This document shows, piece by piece, positions 1 through 11,299 of a stretch of 64,000 bases of DNA. The stretch covers positions 145,001 to 209,000 of the forward strand of contig JAODUO010000560.1 of assembly GCA_025642075.2 (NCBI GenBank), in the 5' to 3' direction. This DNA comes from Ridgeia piscesae. Its lineage: Eukaryota; Annelida; Polychaeta; Sabellida; Siboglinidae. Under the pieces are notes generated by a model that ran no database searches, was not told where the DNA came from, and saw only the letters and a program-made list of their open reading frames with translations. The translations under genes were made by a program, and so were the position numbers. How positions within the stretch are numbered: position 1 is the first letter of the stretch; every line of letters begins with the position of its first letter.

Positions 1-595
1 AACGGACAAGTAGGAGTAGACTTTCTCATAAACAACAAATGGAAAGATAATATCTTGAGGATAAATACAGCAGCCCTAGAGTAGCAGAACTTTTTATGTG
101 CATAACAAAGCGCTACATCTTGATAACTCAACAACGTGGGTGACAAATCAAGGAATCCTAAAAACTACACAACAGTAGCGGGTGACTACAGTTCGCAAGT
201 TAAGGAATGCTTCCCAGAGAAGTAGAGATGGTGTTCAATTGAACAGGTGCCAGGGAATAAAATGTAAAGCCTATTGGTCAGTCGATCCTGAGGACTGGGT
301 ATTGCCCGCTACATGAAAACTTATGTTTATATTTCAAGTACGAAAACAAACAAACACCAAGGAAACAGTAAATGTAAAAATTGGGCTACAGCGAGGAACA
401 AGAGGCGACAAATGAGTATTACTTATTTACAGATTTTTTAGTTAATTTAGCTTTTGTACGGTTCGGCTGCTTTCGGCAGTCTTCTTCGGGTGTCTACCGC
501 TAGATGGCGATACGGTAGTCGTTTCGCGCACACTTAGTCGCCGTGTGTTTGGCCACTTAGTCCTTCAATGAGGCCCCTAAGTGTGGCACTTTAGT
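1..595. other. Unassigned left flank
   Basis: I see no open frame, RNA gene or repeat family here. The stretch is ordinary mixed-composition DNA. From about 540 it grades into imperfect versions of the minisatellite unit (variants of CACTTAGTC and CCGGTGTGTGG). Confidence 0.5.
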
Positions 596-3500
596 CACCC
601 GGTGTGTGGATGGCCCTTAGTCTCCCGGTGGTTGGTCCCTTGGTCTCCCGGTGGTTGGTCCCTTGGTCTCCCGGTGGTTGGCCCCTTAGTCTCCCGGTGG
701 TTGGCCCCTTAGTCTTCCGGTGGTTGGTCCCTTGGTCTCCCGGTGGTTGGTCCCATGGTCTCCCGGTGGTTGGTCCCTTGGTCTCCCGGTGGTTGGCCCC
801 TTAGTCTCCCGGTAGTTGGCCCCTTAGTCTCCCGGTGGTTGGCCCCTTAGTCTCCCGGTGGATGGCCCCTTAGTCTCCCGGTGGTTGGCCCTTTAGTCTC
901 CCGGTGGTTGGCCCTTTAGTCTCCCGGTGGTTTGCCCCTTGTCTCCCGGTGGTTGGACCCTTAGTCGCCCGGTGGTTGGCTCCTTAGTCTCCCGGTGGTT
1001 GGTCCCTTGGTCTCCCGGTGGTTGGCCCATTAGTCTCCCGGTAGTTGGCCCCTTAGTCTCCCGGTGGTTGGCCCCTTAGTCTCCCGGTGGATGGCCCCTT
1101 AGTCTCCCGGTGGTTGGCCCTTTAGTCTCCCGGTGGTTGGCCCTTTAGTCTCCCGGTGGTTTGCCCCTTGTGTCCCGGTGGTTGGACCCTTAGTCGCCCG
1201 GTGGTTGGCTCCTTAGTCTCCCGGTGGTTGGCCCTTTAGTCTCCCGGTGGTTGGCCCTTTAGTCTCCCAGTGGTTTGCCCCTTGTCTCCCGGTGGTTTGC
1301 CCCTTGTCTCCCGGTGGTTGGCCCCTTAGTCTCCCGGTGGTTGGCCCCTTAGTCTCCCGGTGGTTGGCCCTTTAGTCTCCCGGTGGTTTGCCCCTTGTCT
1401 CCCGGTGGTTGGCCCCTTAGTCTCCCGGTGGTTGGCCCCTTAGTCTCCCAGTGGTTGGCCCTTTAGTCTCCCGGTGGTTTGCCCCTTGTCTCCCGGTGGT
1501 TTGCCCCTTGTCTCCCGGTGGTTGGCTCCTTAGTCTCCCGGTGGTTGGCCCTTTAGTCTCCCGGTGGTTGGCCCTTTAGTCTCCCAGTGGTTTGCCCCTT
1601 GTCTCCCGGTGGTTTGCCCCTTGTCTCCCGGTGGTTGGCCCCTTAGTCTCCCGGTGGTTGGCCCTTTAGTCTCCCAGTGGTTGGCCCTTTAGTCTCCCGG
1701 TGGTTTGCCCCTTGTCTCCCGGTGGTTGGCCCCTTAGTCTCCCGGTGGTTGGCTCCTTAGTCTCCCGGTGGTTGGCCCTTTAGTCTCCCGGTGGTTTGCC
1801 CCTTGTCTCCCGGTGGTTGGCTCCTTAGTCTCCCGGTGGTTGGCTCCTTGTCTCCCGGTGGTTTGCCCCTTGTCTCCCGGTGGTTGGCTCCTTGTCTCCC
1901 GGTGGTTGGCTCCTTGTCTCCCGGTGGTTGGCTCCTTGTCTCCCGGTGGTTGGCTCCTTGTCTCCCGGTGGTTGGCCCTTTAGTCTCCCGGTGGTTTGCC
2001 CTTTAGTCTCCCGGTGGTTGGCTCCTTGTCTCCCGGTGGTTGGCTCCTTAGTCTCCCGGTGGTTGGCCCTTTAGTCTCCCGGTGGTTGGCCCTTTAGTCT
2101 CCCGGTGGTTTGCCCCTTGTCTCCCGGTGGTTGGACCCTTAGTCGCCCGGTGGTTGGCTCCTTAGTCTCCCGGTGGTTGGTCCCTTGGTCTCCCGGTGGT
2201 TGGCCCATTAGTCTCCCGGTAGTTGGCCCCTTAGTCTCCCGGTGGTTGGCCCCTTAGTCTCCCGGTGGATGGCCCCTTAGTCTCCCGGTGGTTGGCCCTT
2301 TAGTCTCCCGGTGGTTGGCCCTTTAGTCTCCCGGTGGTTTGCCCCTTGTGTCCCGGTGGTTGGACCCTTAGTCGCCCGGTGGTTGGCTCCTTAGTCTCCC
2401 GGTGGTTGGCCCTTTAGTCTCCCGGTGGTTGGCCCTTTAGTCTCCCAGTGGTTTGCCCCTTGTCTCCCGGTGGTTTGCCCCTTGTCTCCCGGTGGTTGGC
2501 CCCTTAGTCTCCCGGTGGTTGGCCCCTTAGTCTCCCGGTGGTTGGCCCTTTAGTCTCCCGGTGGTTTGCCCCTTGTCTCCCGGTGGTTGGCCCCTTAGTC
2601 TCCCGGTGGTTGGCCCCTTAGTCTCCCAGTGGTTGGCCCTTTAGTCTCCCGGTGGTTTGCCCCTTGTCTCCCGGTGGTTTGCCCCTTGTCTCCCGGTGGT
2701 TGGCTCCTTAGTCTCCCGGTGGTTGGCCCTTTAGTCTCCCGGTGGTTGGCCCTTTAGTCTCCCAGTGGTTTGCCCCTTGTCTCCCGGTGGTTTGCCCCTT
2801 GTCTCCCGGTGGTTGGCCCCTTAGTCTCCCGGTGGTTGGCCCTTTAGTCTCCCAGTGGTTGGCCCTTTAGTCTCCCGGTGGTTTGCCCCTTGTCTCCCGG
2901 TGGTTGGCCCCTTAGTCTCCCGGTGGTTGGCTCCTTAGTCTCCCGGTGGTTGGCCCTTTAGTCTCCCGGTGGTTTGCCCTTTAGTCTCCCGGTGGTTGGC
3001 CCTTGTCTCCCGGTGGTTGGCTCCTTGTCTCCCGGTGGTTGGCTCCTTGTCTCCCGGTGGTTTGCCCCTTGTCTCCCGGTGGTTGGCTCCTTGTCTCCCG
3101 GTGGTTGGCTCCTTGTCTCCCGGTGGTTGGCTCCTTGTCTCCCGGTGGTTGGCTCCTTAGTCTCCCGGTGGTTGGCCCTTTAGTCTCCCGGTGGTTGGCC
3201 CTTTAGTCTCCCGGTGGTTGGCTCCTTGTCTCCCGGTGGTTGCCCCTTGTCTCCCGGTGGTTGGCCCCTTGTCTCCCGGTGGTTGGCCCTTTAGTCTCCC
3301 GGTGGTTGGCCCTTTAGTCTCCCGGTGGTTTGCCCCTTGTCTCCCGGTGGTTTGCCCCTTGTCTCCCGGTGGTTGGCCCCTTAGTCTCCCGGTGGTTGGC
3401 CCTTTAGTCTCCCGGTGGTTGGCCCTTTAGTCTCCCGGTGGTTTGCCCCTTGTCTCCCGGTGGTTGGCCCCTTAGTCTCCCGGTGGTTGGCCCTTAGTCT

Positions 3501-6500
3501 CCCGGTGGTTGGCCCTTAGTCTCCCGGTGGTTGGCCCTTGTCTCCCGGTGGTTGGCTCCTTAGTCTCCCGGTGGTTGGCCCTTGTCTCCCGGTGGTTTGC
3601 CCCTTGTCTCCCGGTGGTTGGCTCCTTGTCTCCCGGTGGTTGGCCCTGTCTCCCGGTGGTTGGCCCTTGTCTCCCGGTGGTTGGCTCCTGTCTCCCGGTG
3701 GTTGGCCCTTTAGTCTCCCGGTGGTTTGCCCTTTAGTCTCCCGGTGGTTGGCCCTTTGTCTCCCGGTGGTTGGCTCCTTAGTCTCCCGGTGGTTGGCCCT
3801 TTAGTCTCCCGGTGGTTGGCCCTTAGTCTCCCGGTGGTTGGCCCTTGTCTCCCGGTGGTTTGCCCCTTGTCTCCCGGTGGTTGGCCCTTGTCTCCCGGTG
3901 GTTGGCCCCTTAGTCTCCCGGTGGTTGGCCCTTAGTCTCCCGGTGGTTGGCCCTTAGTCTCCCGGTGGTTGGCCCCTTGTCTCCCGGTGGTTGGCCCCTT
4001 GTCTCCCGGTGGTTGGCCCCTTGTCTCCCGGTGGTTGGCCCTTTGTCTCCCGGTGGTTGGCCCCTTGTCTCCCGGTGGTTGGCCCCTTGTCTCCCGGTGG
4101 TTGGCCCTTAGTCTCCCGGTGGTTGGCCCTTTAGTCTCCCGGTGGTTGGCCCTTGTCTCCCGTGGTTTGCCCCTTGTCTCCCGGTGGTTGCCCTTGTCTC
4201 CCGGTGGTTGGCCCCTTGTCTCCCGGTGGTTGGCCCTTGTCTCCCGGTGGTTGCCCTTAGTCTCCCGGTGGTTTGCCCTTGTCTCCCGGTGGTTGGCCCC
4301 TTGTCTCCCGGTGGTTGGCCCTTAGTCTCCCGGTGGTTGGCCCTTTAGTCTCCCGGTGGTTGGCCCCTTGTCTCCCGGTGGTTGGCTCCTTGTCTCCCGG
4401 TGGTTGGCTCCTTGTCTCCCGGTGGTTGGCCCTTGTCTCCCGGTGGTTGGCTCCTTGTCTCCCGGTGGTTTGCCCCTTGTCTCCCGGTGGTTGGCCCTTG
4501 TCTCCCGGTGGTTGGCTCCTTAGTCTCCCGGTGGTTGGCCCTTTTGTCTCCCGGTGGTTGGCCCTTTAGTCTCCCGGTGGTTGGCCCCTTGTCTCCCGGT
4601 GGTTTGCCCCTTGGGGGGGCTCCCGGTTGGTTTGGCCCTTTTGTCTCCCGGTGGTTTTGGGCCCTTGTCTCCCGGTGGTTGGCCCTTTTGTCTCCCGGTG
4701 GTTTGCCCCTTGTCTCCCGGTGGTTGGCCCCTTGTCTCCCGGTGGTTTGCCCCTTGTCTCCCGGTGGTTGGCTCCTTTGTCTCCCGGTGGTTTGCCCCTT
4801 GTCTCCCGGTGGTTGGCCCTTGTCTCCCGGTGGTTGGCTCCTTGTCTCCCGGTGGTTGGCTCCTTGTCTCCCGGTGGTTGGCCCTTTGTCTCCCGGTGGT
4901 TGGCCCTTTAGTCTCCCGGTGGTTTGCCCCTTGTCTCCCGGTGGTTGGCCCTTGTCTCCCGGTGGTTGGCCCTTAGTCTCCCGGTGGTTGGCTCCTTGTC
5001 TCCCGGTGGTTGGCTCCTTGTCTCCCGGTGGTTGGCCCTTGTCTCCCGGTGGTTGGCCCTTTGTCTCCCGGTGGTTGGCCCTTGTCTCCCGGTGGTTGGC
5101 CCCTTGTCTCCCGGTGGTTGGCCCTTGTCTCCCGGTGGTTGGCCCTTGTCTCCCGGTGGTTGGCCCCTTAGTCTCCCGGTGGTTGGCCCTTGTCTCCCGG
5201 TGGTTTGCCCCTTGTCTCCCGGTGGTTGGCTCCTTGTCTCCCGGTGGTTGGCTCCTTGTCTCCCGGTGGTTGGCTCCTTGTCTCCCGGTGGTTGGCCCTT
5301 GTCTCCCGGTGGTTTGGCCCTTGTCTCCCGGTGGTTTGCCCTTTAGTCTCCCGGTGGTTGGCCCTTGTCTCCCGGTGGTTGGCCCTTTAGTCTCCCGGTG
5401 GTTGGCCCCTTTGTCTCCCGGTGGTTGGCCCCTTGTCTCCCGGTGGTTGGCCCCTTGTCTCCCGGTGGTTGGCCCTTGTCTCCCGGTGGTTGGCTCCTTG
5501 TCTCCCGGTGGTTGGCTCCTTGTCTCCCGGTGGTTGGCCCTTTAGTCTCCCGGTGGTTGGCCCCTTTAGTCTCCCGGTGGTTTGCCCCTTGTCTCCCGGT
5601 GGTTGGCTCCTTGTCTCCCGGTGGTTGGCTCCTTGTCTCCCGGTGGTTGGCTCCTTGTCTCCCGGTGGTTGGCTCCTTGTCTCCCGGTGGTTGGCCCTTA
5701 GTCTCCCGGTGGTTGGCCCTTTAGTCTCCCGGTGGTTTGCCCCTTGTCTCCCGGTGGTTGGCTCCTTGTCTCCCGGTGGTTGGCCCTTTAGTCTCCCGGT
5801 GGTTTGCCCCTTGTCTCCCGGTGGTTGGCTCCTTAGTCTCCCGGTGGTTGGCCCTTTGTCTCCCGGTGGTTTGCCCCTTGTCTCCCGGTGGTTGGCCCCT
5901 TGTCTCCCGGTGGTTGGCCCCTTGTCTCCCGGTGGTTGGCTCCTTGTCTCCCGGTGGTTGGCTCCTTGTCTCCCGGTGGTTGGCCCTTTAGTCTCCCGGT
6001 GGTTGGCCCTTGTCTCCCGGTGGTTGGCCCTTAGTCTCCCGGTGGTTGGCCCTTTGTCTCCCGGTGGTTGGCCCTTTAGTCTCCCGGTGGTTGGCTCCTT
6101 GTCTCCCGGTGGTTGGCCCCTTGTCTCCCGGTGGTTGGCTCCTTGTCTCCCGGTGGTTGGCCCTTTGTCTCCCGGTGGTTTGCCCCTTGTCTCCCGGTGG
6201 TTGGCTCCTTGTCTCCCGGTGGTTGGCTCCTTGTCTCCCGGTGGTTGGCCCTTTAGTCTCCCGGTGGTTTGCCCCTTGTCTCCCGGTGGTTGGCCCTTAA
6301 GTCTCCCGGTGGTTGGCTCCTTGTCTCCCGGTGGTTGGCCCTTGTCTCCCGGTGGTTGGCCCTTTAGTCTCCCGGTGGTTGGCCCTTTAGTCTCCCGGTG
6401 GTTGGCCCTTTAGTCTCCCGGTGGTTTGTCCCTTGTCTCCCGGTGGTTTGCCCTTGTCTCCCGGTGGTTGGCTCCTTAGTCTCCCGGTGGTTGGCCCTTT

Positions 6501-7291
6501 AGTCTCCCGGTGGTTGGCCCTTTAGTCTCCCGGTGGTTGGCCCTTTAGTCTCCCGGTGGTTTGCCCCTAAGTCTCCCGGTGGTTTGCCCCTAAGTCTCCC
6601 AGTGGTTGGCCCTTTAGTCTCCCGGTGGTTTGCCCCTAAGTCTCCCAGTGGTTGGCCCTTTAGTCTCCCGGTGGTTTGCCCCTAAGTCTCCCAGTGGTTG
6701 GCCCTTTAGTCTCCCGGTGGTTTGCCCCTAAGTCTCCCAGTGGTTGGCCCTTTAGTCTCCCGGTGGTTTGCCCCTAAGTCTCCCAGTGGTTGGCCCTTTA
6801 GTCTCCCGGTGGTTTGCCCCTAAGTCTCCCAGTGGTTGGCCCTTTAGTCTCCCGGTGGTTTGCCCCTAAGTCTCCCAGTGGTTGGCCCTTTAGTCTCCCG
6901 GTGGTTTGCCCCTAAGTCTCCCAGTGGTTGGCCCTTTAGTCTCCCGGTGGTTTGCCCCTAAGTCTCCCAGTGGTTGGCCCTTTAGTCTCCCGGTGGTTTG
7001 CCCCTTGTCTCCCGGTGGTTTGCCCCTTGTCTCCCGGTGGTTGGCTCCTTAGTATCCCGGTGGTTGGCCCCTAAATCTCCCGGTGGATGGCCCCTTAGTC
7101 TCCCGGTGGTTGGCCCCTAAGTCTCCCGGTGGATGGCCCCTTGGTCTCCCGGTGGTTGGCCCCTAAGTCTCCCGGTGGTTGGCCCTTAGTCTCCCGGTGG
7201 TTGGCCCCTTACTCTCCCGGTGGTTGGCCCCTAAGTCTCCCGGTGGATGGCCCCTTAGTCTCCCGGTGGATGGCCCCTTAGTCTCCCGGTG
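596..7291. repeat. Large minisatellite, unit about 23 bp
   Basis: The sequence is an uninterrupted tandem array built on CTCCCGGTGG followed by TTGGCCCTTTAGT, with units of about 20-24 bp. Variants include TTTGCCCC, TTGGCTCC, the CCCAGTGG core and units lacking TTA or TA. It has higher-order structure. A stretch near 880-1800 recurs at an offset of about 1178 bp (about 2058-2978), including rare variants such as TTGGACCC, AGTCGCCC and CGGTAGTTGG. From about 6570 to 7000 two variants alternate as a regular 46-bp dimer. Around 4614-4660 a few units are disrupted by G and T runs. Because 23 is not a multiple of 3, all three plus-strand frames stay open for long distances and give repetitive SPGGW/LPVVG/VSRWL peptides. 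These are artefacts of the repeat and not genes. Confidence 0.95.
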
Positions 7292-7549
7292 CGCATGTTA
7301 TTAAGTGTTTGGGCCGCAGATCAGGCGGCTATAATCAGTTATGGTTTCAGCCTGGACTTGCGACTCGTTAAGTTGGTTCCAGTCAACTATTGTTTTTACA
7401 AAAAAGAATTCTTAAATTGTTCAGTGTGGGCTGTAGGTACTATGAAACATTTGGTGTTGTTGGTTGTTAGTTGTTGTACGAAATTTGAGGATACATGGTC
7501 TGGGAAGTGCTTACGATAAATGTGTCTTTTTTTGGGGCCGGAAGAATGT
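7292..7549. other. Unassigned spacer
   Basis: This is unique-looking sequence between the minisatellite and the first LINE relic. It contains a short plus-strand open frame (7289-7519) whose translation I do not recognise, and I do not call it a gene. Confidence 0.4.
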
Positions 7550-8870
7550 TTCAGAGTGCTAGGATAGATCCCGTAACAGTTCGGTACATACATTTTAGTC
7601 TTTGGTCCTGTCGTCTATGTTCTAATGTATCGAGGTAAAGGTTGTGACAGATCCTGAGTGTCAAGAGCGATAGTCTCCAGTGATGAAACGAACTGCACGG
7701 TGTTGGATTTTTTCTAATTTGTCTTTGTCCTCCCGATGGTATGGGTCCCACACTATGGCTCCGTATTCTAAGACAGCGCGCAGAAGGGTAATGTATGCCG
7801 TCCGTTTGCTGTTTACTGGACATCTGCGTATATTTCGTCTTAGGAATCCAAGTGTGCTATTTGCTTTTTTGGTTATTGTAGAAATGTGAGAGTGTCACTT
7901 TAAGTCATTAGATATGGTGATGCCAAGGTAAGGATTGGTTGTTACATATTCCAGGCTTTCATTATTTAGGCTATAGAAGAAACGTGGTTTTTTTTCTGGT
8001 TAGGATATGATATTTGCTTGTATTAAAATACAGCCCCCAGGTATTTGCCCACTTCCCAAGTTCTGTTAAGTTATTCTGAAGCGCAATATGGTCTGTATTT
8101 TCCTATGTAATAGGCAATAGTCTGCAAACAGGCTGTAAAGGGCACCCCGTTTGGGTCGCTTGCGCGGGGGGCGTCTTCACGGTTGATAGGAAGTGTTGTA
8201 GATATGTCTCGTTTTATGCGCTCGCCAGAATCAGTATTATACCCCTGATTCAAGGTAAAATGAGAAACGCTCGTTCCAGGTTCGGCTTCGAATTTATTTC
8301 ATTGTGAAGAGAGCTCGTCGTCATACATCTGAGTAACGTGTTTCTACATGTCTCAAATGGTAGCCAATACACTCTGATAATATACCTAAATATTACAATT
8401 CTACATGTCTCTAATCATAGCTAATACATTCTGATAATATACATAAATAGTACAATTCTACATGTATCTAATCATAGCTAATACATTCTGATAATATACA
8501 CAGGAAGAGCAAAGGCCCTAGGACTGTGCCTTGTGGGACGCCAGAATCAACGGGTATTTCTCTCGATATGTTATCATCGAGTACGAATTTCATTGTTCTT
8601 CCAGTCAGGAATTTGTTTAGTCATTCGAGTATTGTGCCTCCAATTCCATAATGGGATAATTATTTTAGGAGTTTTGAGTGAGGGACGGTGTAAAATGCCT
8701 TGCTAAATCTAACACTGCCATGTCTGTCTGGGTTCCGGTGTCGAAGGAAGAGAAAAGGTCATGCATGGTGGTCAGAAGTTGTGTTTCACATGAGAAGCCT
8801 GCTGTGAAGCCGTGGTTAAGGTATGTTAGGATATTGAGTTCTTCAAGGTAGTCACAAGGCACAGTCCTAG
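7550..8870 (-). pseudogene. Non-LTR retrotransposon reverse transcriptase relic (CR1-like)
   Basis: Read on the minus strand, scattered frames give an ordered reverse transcriptase. First comes a HGFTAGFSCETQLL block (near 8800). Then DSGVPQGTVLGPLLFL (near 8545-8505), a degraded ADD region (near 8110) and LGKWANTWGLYFN (near 8050-8010). Last comes a C-terminal block with AVLEYGAIVWDPYHR and RAVRFITGDYRS (near 7790-7670). The order and wording match the RT of CR1/Jockey-type LINEs. The copy is dead: several frameshifts, stops, and a 57-bp triplication wedged between the VPQG and ADD motifs. No endonuclease is attached, so it is 5'-truncated. Confidence 0.85.
8343..8501. repeat. 57-bp tandem triplication inside the LINE relic
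   Basis: Three near-identical units start at 8343, 8400 and 8457, each beginning TCTACATGT and containing a TACATTCTGATAATATAC-type core. The third is shorter. The array interrupts the reverse-transcriptase reading between its VPQG and ADD motifs. Confidence 0.85.
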
Positions 8871-8936
8871 GCCCTTTGCTCTTCCTGTGTCACATAAATG
8901 ACTTACCAACATCCTTAAAATATCAAGGGTTTTACA
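8850..8936 (+). pseudogene. Plus-strand LINE RT fragment, inverted against its neighbour
   Basis: The plus strand reads QGTVLGPLLFLCHINDLP followed by a degraded tail. This is the same motif block as in the adjacent minus-strand relic (8545-8505) but in the opposite orientation. The two pieces meet head to head near 8865, as expected from a 5' inversion (twin-priming type) or from two insertions of one family. Confidence 0.75.
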
Positions 8937-9236
8937 TGGAACAGACACGGGCGTCGATCGATGGGGGACGGGGGGACGCGTCCCCCCACTTTTCAGAGTG
9001 GGGGACAGCATAGGAATTGTCCCCCCACTTTTCAGTTCAGAAAAATGGCGGGGCATGTAGCCTGACTCACCACTCCTCTCTCTTAAACGCCGCTACATAT
9101 GATTAGTAGCTAGACAATAAACTCGCTATTTGAAATTCGGACCACCCATTAGAAAAACGACTAGATAAATTGCTTGGCTGGGCCCGGCCACAGCGCGCAA
9201 CTTAATCTTGCTTTAGTAAAATAATCATCATGCCGG

Positions 9237-9372
9237 TGTAGCGCTTACATTTTTCCGGCGTTATAAACGAACCGATTGACGTTTCTGCGCATGCGCGATA
9301 AATAAAAAATCATTAATGTGCAGCGAAAGGACAATGAATTTATGGTATATATATACTACGGGTTGTTCGTTA

Positions 9373-9436
<64 letters not shown>

Positions 9437-9743
9437 CCTCTTTGTCAAGTATTCTTTCCAAATTAACACGAGGCAAACAAGTTTTGAGGCATGGTTTGAT
9501 AGCAAGCGTAAATCACGTGACTATAGTGCGCCATAATCCGTGACAGTGATTTAAACAAACGTAAGATGTTATTGAATTGAACGACATTTTAAGCAACTCT
9601 TCACAGTAATCATCACAGGAGAGCTAACGAACAGCTCATGGCATTTATACCAAAAATGCTGCACATTGGTGATTTTACATTTACTGCGCATGCGCAGAAA
9701 CGTCAGTCGGAAAGTTTATAACGATCGGAAAAATGAAAGCGCT
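9237..9743. mobile_element. MITE-like TIR element, copy A
   Basis: The ends are inverted repeats: TGTAGCGCTTACATTTTTCC on the left matches the right end read in reverse. Both arms contain a GACGTTTCTGCGCATGCGC core. The element has no open frame and holds a long TA microsatellite (9376-9434). GCCGG occurs on both sides (9232-9236 and 9744-9748), and the second copy of the surrounding repeat has a single GCCGG at the same place (10250-10254). Related copies lie at 40966-41225, 41226-41595 and 58841-59277. Confidence 0.8.
9376..9434. repeat. (TA)n microsatellite
   Basis: A pure TA dinucleotide run inside MITE copy A. Confidence 0.95.
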
Positions 9744-9965
9744 GCCGGACTCTATCAGTTTGCATCCTTGTGTTGATATTAGTAGGTTTTAGATAAAGAG
9801 CACATTATAAATTATGACATTTGTGTTTCACTTTCACCCCTTGCCTGCTTGATGCTTATCGCCTACGAAAGAAGCGGCAGATTCCTGCATTTTGTGTAAC
9901 GTATTCCCATTTGTGTTAAGACAAATTTCTTTGCCAAAATGTAGGATTGGGAAGTTCTACAGAGC

Positions 9966-10490
9966 AACAGCATGGACGTCGATCGGTGGGAACGAGGGAA
10001 CACGTCCCCCACTTTTCAGCCTGAGAGGGACAGCATAGGAAATGTCCCCCGACTTGTCCAGTTCATAAAAACAAATTTACAGGCATATAGCGAGACTGAT
10101 CACTCCCCTCTCTTAAAATCCCTACATCGGCCTAGTAGTAAAATTAATAAACGAATTCAGATATAAACTTCCGACTACCCAGCGGAAAATTACTAGATAA
10201 ATTATTTGGTTGGCCGCAACTTGATCTTAGTCCAGAAAATATTCATCATGCCGGGCTCTGTCAAGTTGCACCATTGTGTTGATATATTAATAGGCATTAG
10301 CCATCAAGCACATTATAGATTAAAAATGGTTTGCCCTGTTACTCCTTGGATTGCAGCCTGGTCGCACTGGTGGATACTTATATCGCCTACGGCGGAACCA
10401 GCGGATTTCTGCACGTTGTATAGTTTGATCCCATTTGAGTGATGACAAATATGTTTGCCAAATGGTGAGATTGGGAACTCCTTCACAGCC
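9966..10490. repeat. Dispersed repeat, copy 2 (no MITE)
   Basis: This is a tandem neighbour of copy 1. It starts with GGACGTCGATCGGTGGGA and carries the same CCCCCACTTTTCAG motif. It preserves the MITE target as an uninterrupted sequence (around 10245-10262) and ends in a C-rich run. No coding content. Confidence 0.75.
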
Positions 10491-10866
10491 CCCCCCCCCG
10501 TAACCTCTGCATCTTGTCACCACGGACTTATATGCACATAAGTCCGTGTTGTCACTCTGTGAATCAGGCAAGCAGTTATGGGTCCAAAGTCTACCCTCCA
10601 AATGTTCAGGGATTGGGGTGAGATATGGCCCTTCTTCAAATATGTGAATTAGCACCAGACCAACAATGAGTTATGTTTTATATTTACTCGTTGGAAGATG
10701 TCCCGGCTTTCTGGGGCTAGGGTGTCAGCACAGTTCTATTATTGAGTGTTTGAGCCGCAGACTGATTTGGGGAAGTCAGGAGATGGATGGCAGTGCGCAT
10801 GCTGAAATTAAACGATGAAAAACTAAGATGATGATTTTTACATCAAAACATCATCTCAAGACGTAC
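10491..10866. other. Unassigned spacer
   Basis: This contains a short inverted repeat around ATATGCACATAAGTCCGTG (near 10527-10552) and little else. The open frame on the minus strand at 10320-10655 has no recognisable domain. Confidence 0.35.
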
Positions 10867-11299
10867 GGAGGTTACTCCCTGATAATTGGAGATGATCGAT
10901 ACGGTGTCACCATCAAACCGCACGAGGAATCTTGGAGTTCACATGGACCAACACGATGACAGATCATGTGACTGTTGTGTGTGCCGCATGTAACTATCAC
11001 CTATACAGACTGTCATCAATACGGCAATACCTGACAACCGAAGCGCCGAAATGTGCATTCAACGCACTCATCACTTCTCGCCTGGACTACTGCAACTCAC
11101 TGTTACATAACATATCGCTATCACAGACAGCTCAGTTGCAGCGTGTCCAGTACAATGCAGCCAGGCTAATAACACGCACCAGTAAACATGACCACGGCAC
11201 ACCAGTGTTGTGTTGTGTTGTGTTGTGTTGAGGGAGCTACATTGGCTGCCAGTTGAGAGCCGAATCGCCTTCAAGAAGTTGGTAATGACTTTTAAAGCG
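10867..11299 (+). pseudogene. LINE RT C-terminal fragment (CR1/L2-like)
   Basis: The translation gives the classic C-terminal block of these LINEs. A degraded LGV segment near 10930 is followed by NYHLYRLSSIRQYL, then ALITSRLDYCNSLL, LQRVQYNAARLITR and TSKHDH. After a small GTTGT pentamer expansion (about 11206-11230) comes LRELHWLPVESRIAFKKL. The fragment is frameshifted near 10930 and at the pentamer run. It stops where the long-TIR element at 11300 begins, so that element probably truncated it. No ADD motif or endonuclease is present. Confidence 0.85.

Larger units (their letters stand above)
8943..9965. repeat. Dispersed repeat, copy 1, split by a MITE
   Basis: It begins with GTCGATCGATGGGGGAC and carries the CCCCCCACTTTTCAG motif twice. 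Apart from an inserted TIR element (9237-9743), it is collinear with 9966-10490. Shared landmarks are GACTAGATAAATT, CTTGATCTTAG-type and TTGTGTTGATAT blocks, and a closing TTTGCCAAA. I do not know its class; it encodes nothing I recognise. Confidence 0.75.

Noticed and set aside
604..6413. Long plus-strand open frames (up to 387 codons) across the minisatellite
   Set aside because: They exist in all three frames at once and encode only the repeat unit read out of phase (SPGGW, LPVVG, VSRWL). There is no promoter, codon bias or non-repetitive flank.
596..7291. CRISPR-like array
   Set aside because: There are no unique spacers between repeats, the units are contiguous, and the window is eukaryotic.
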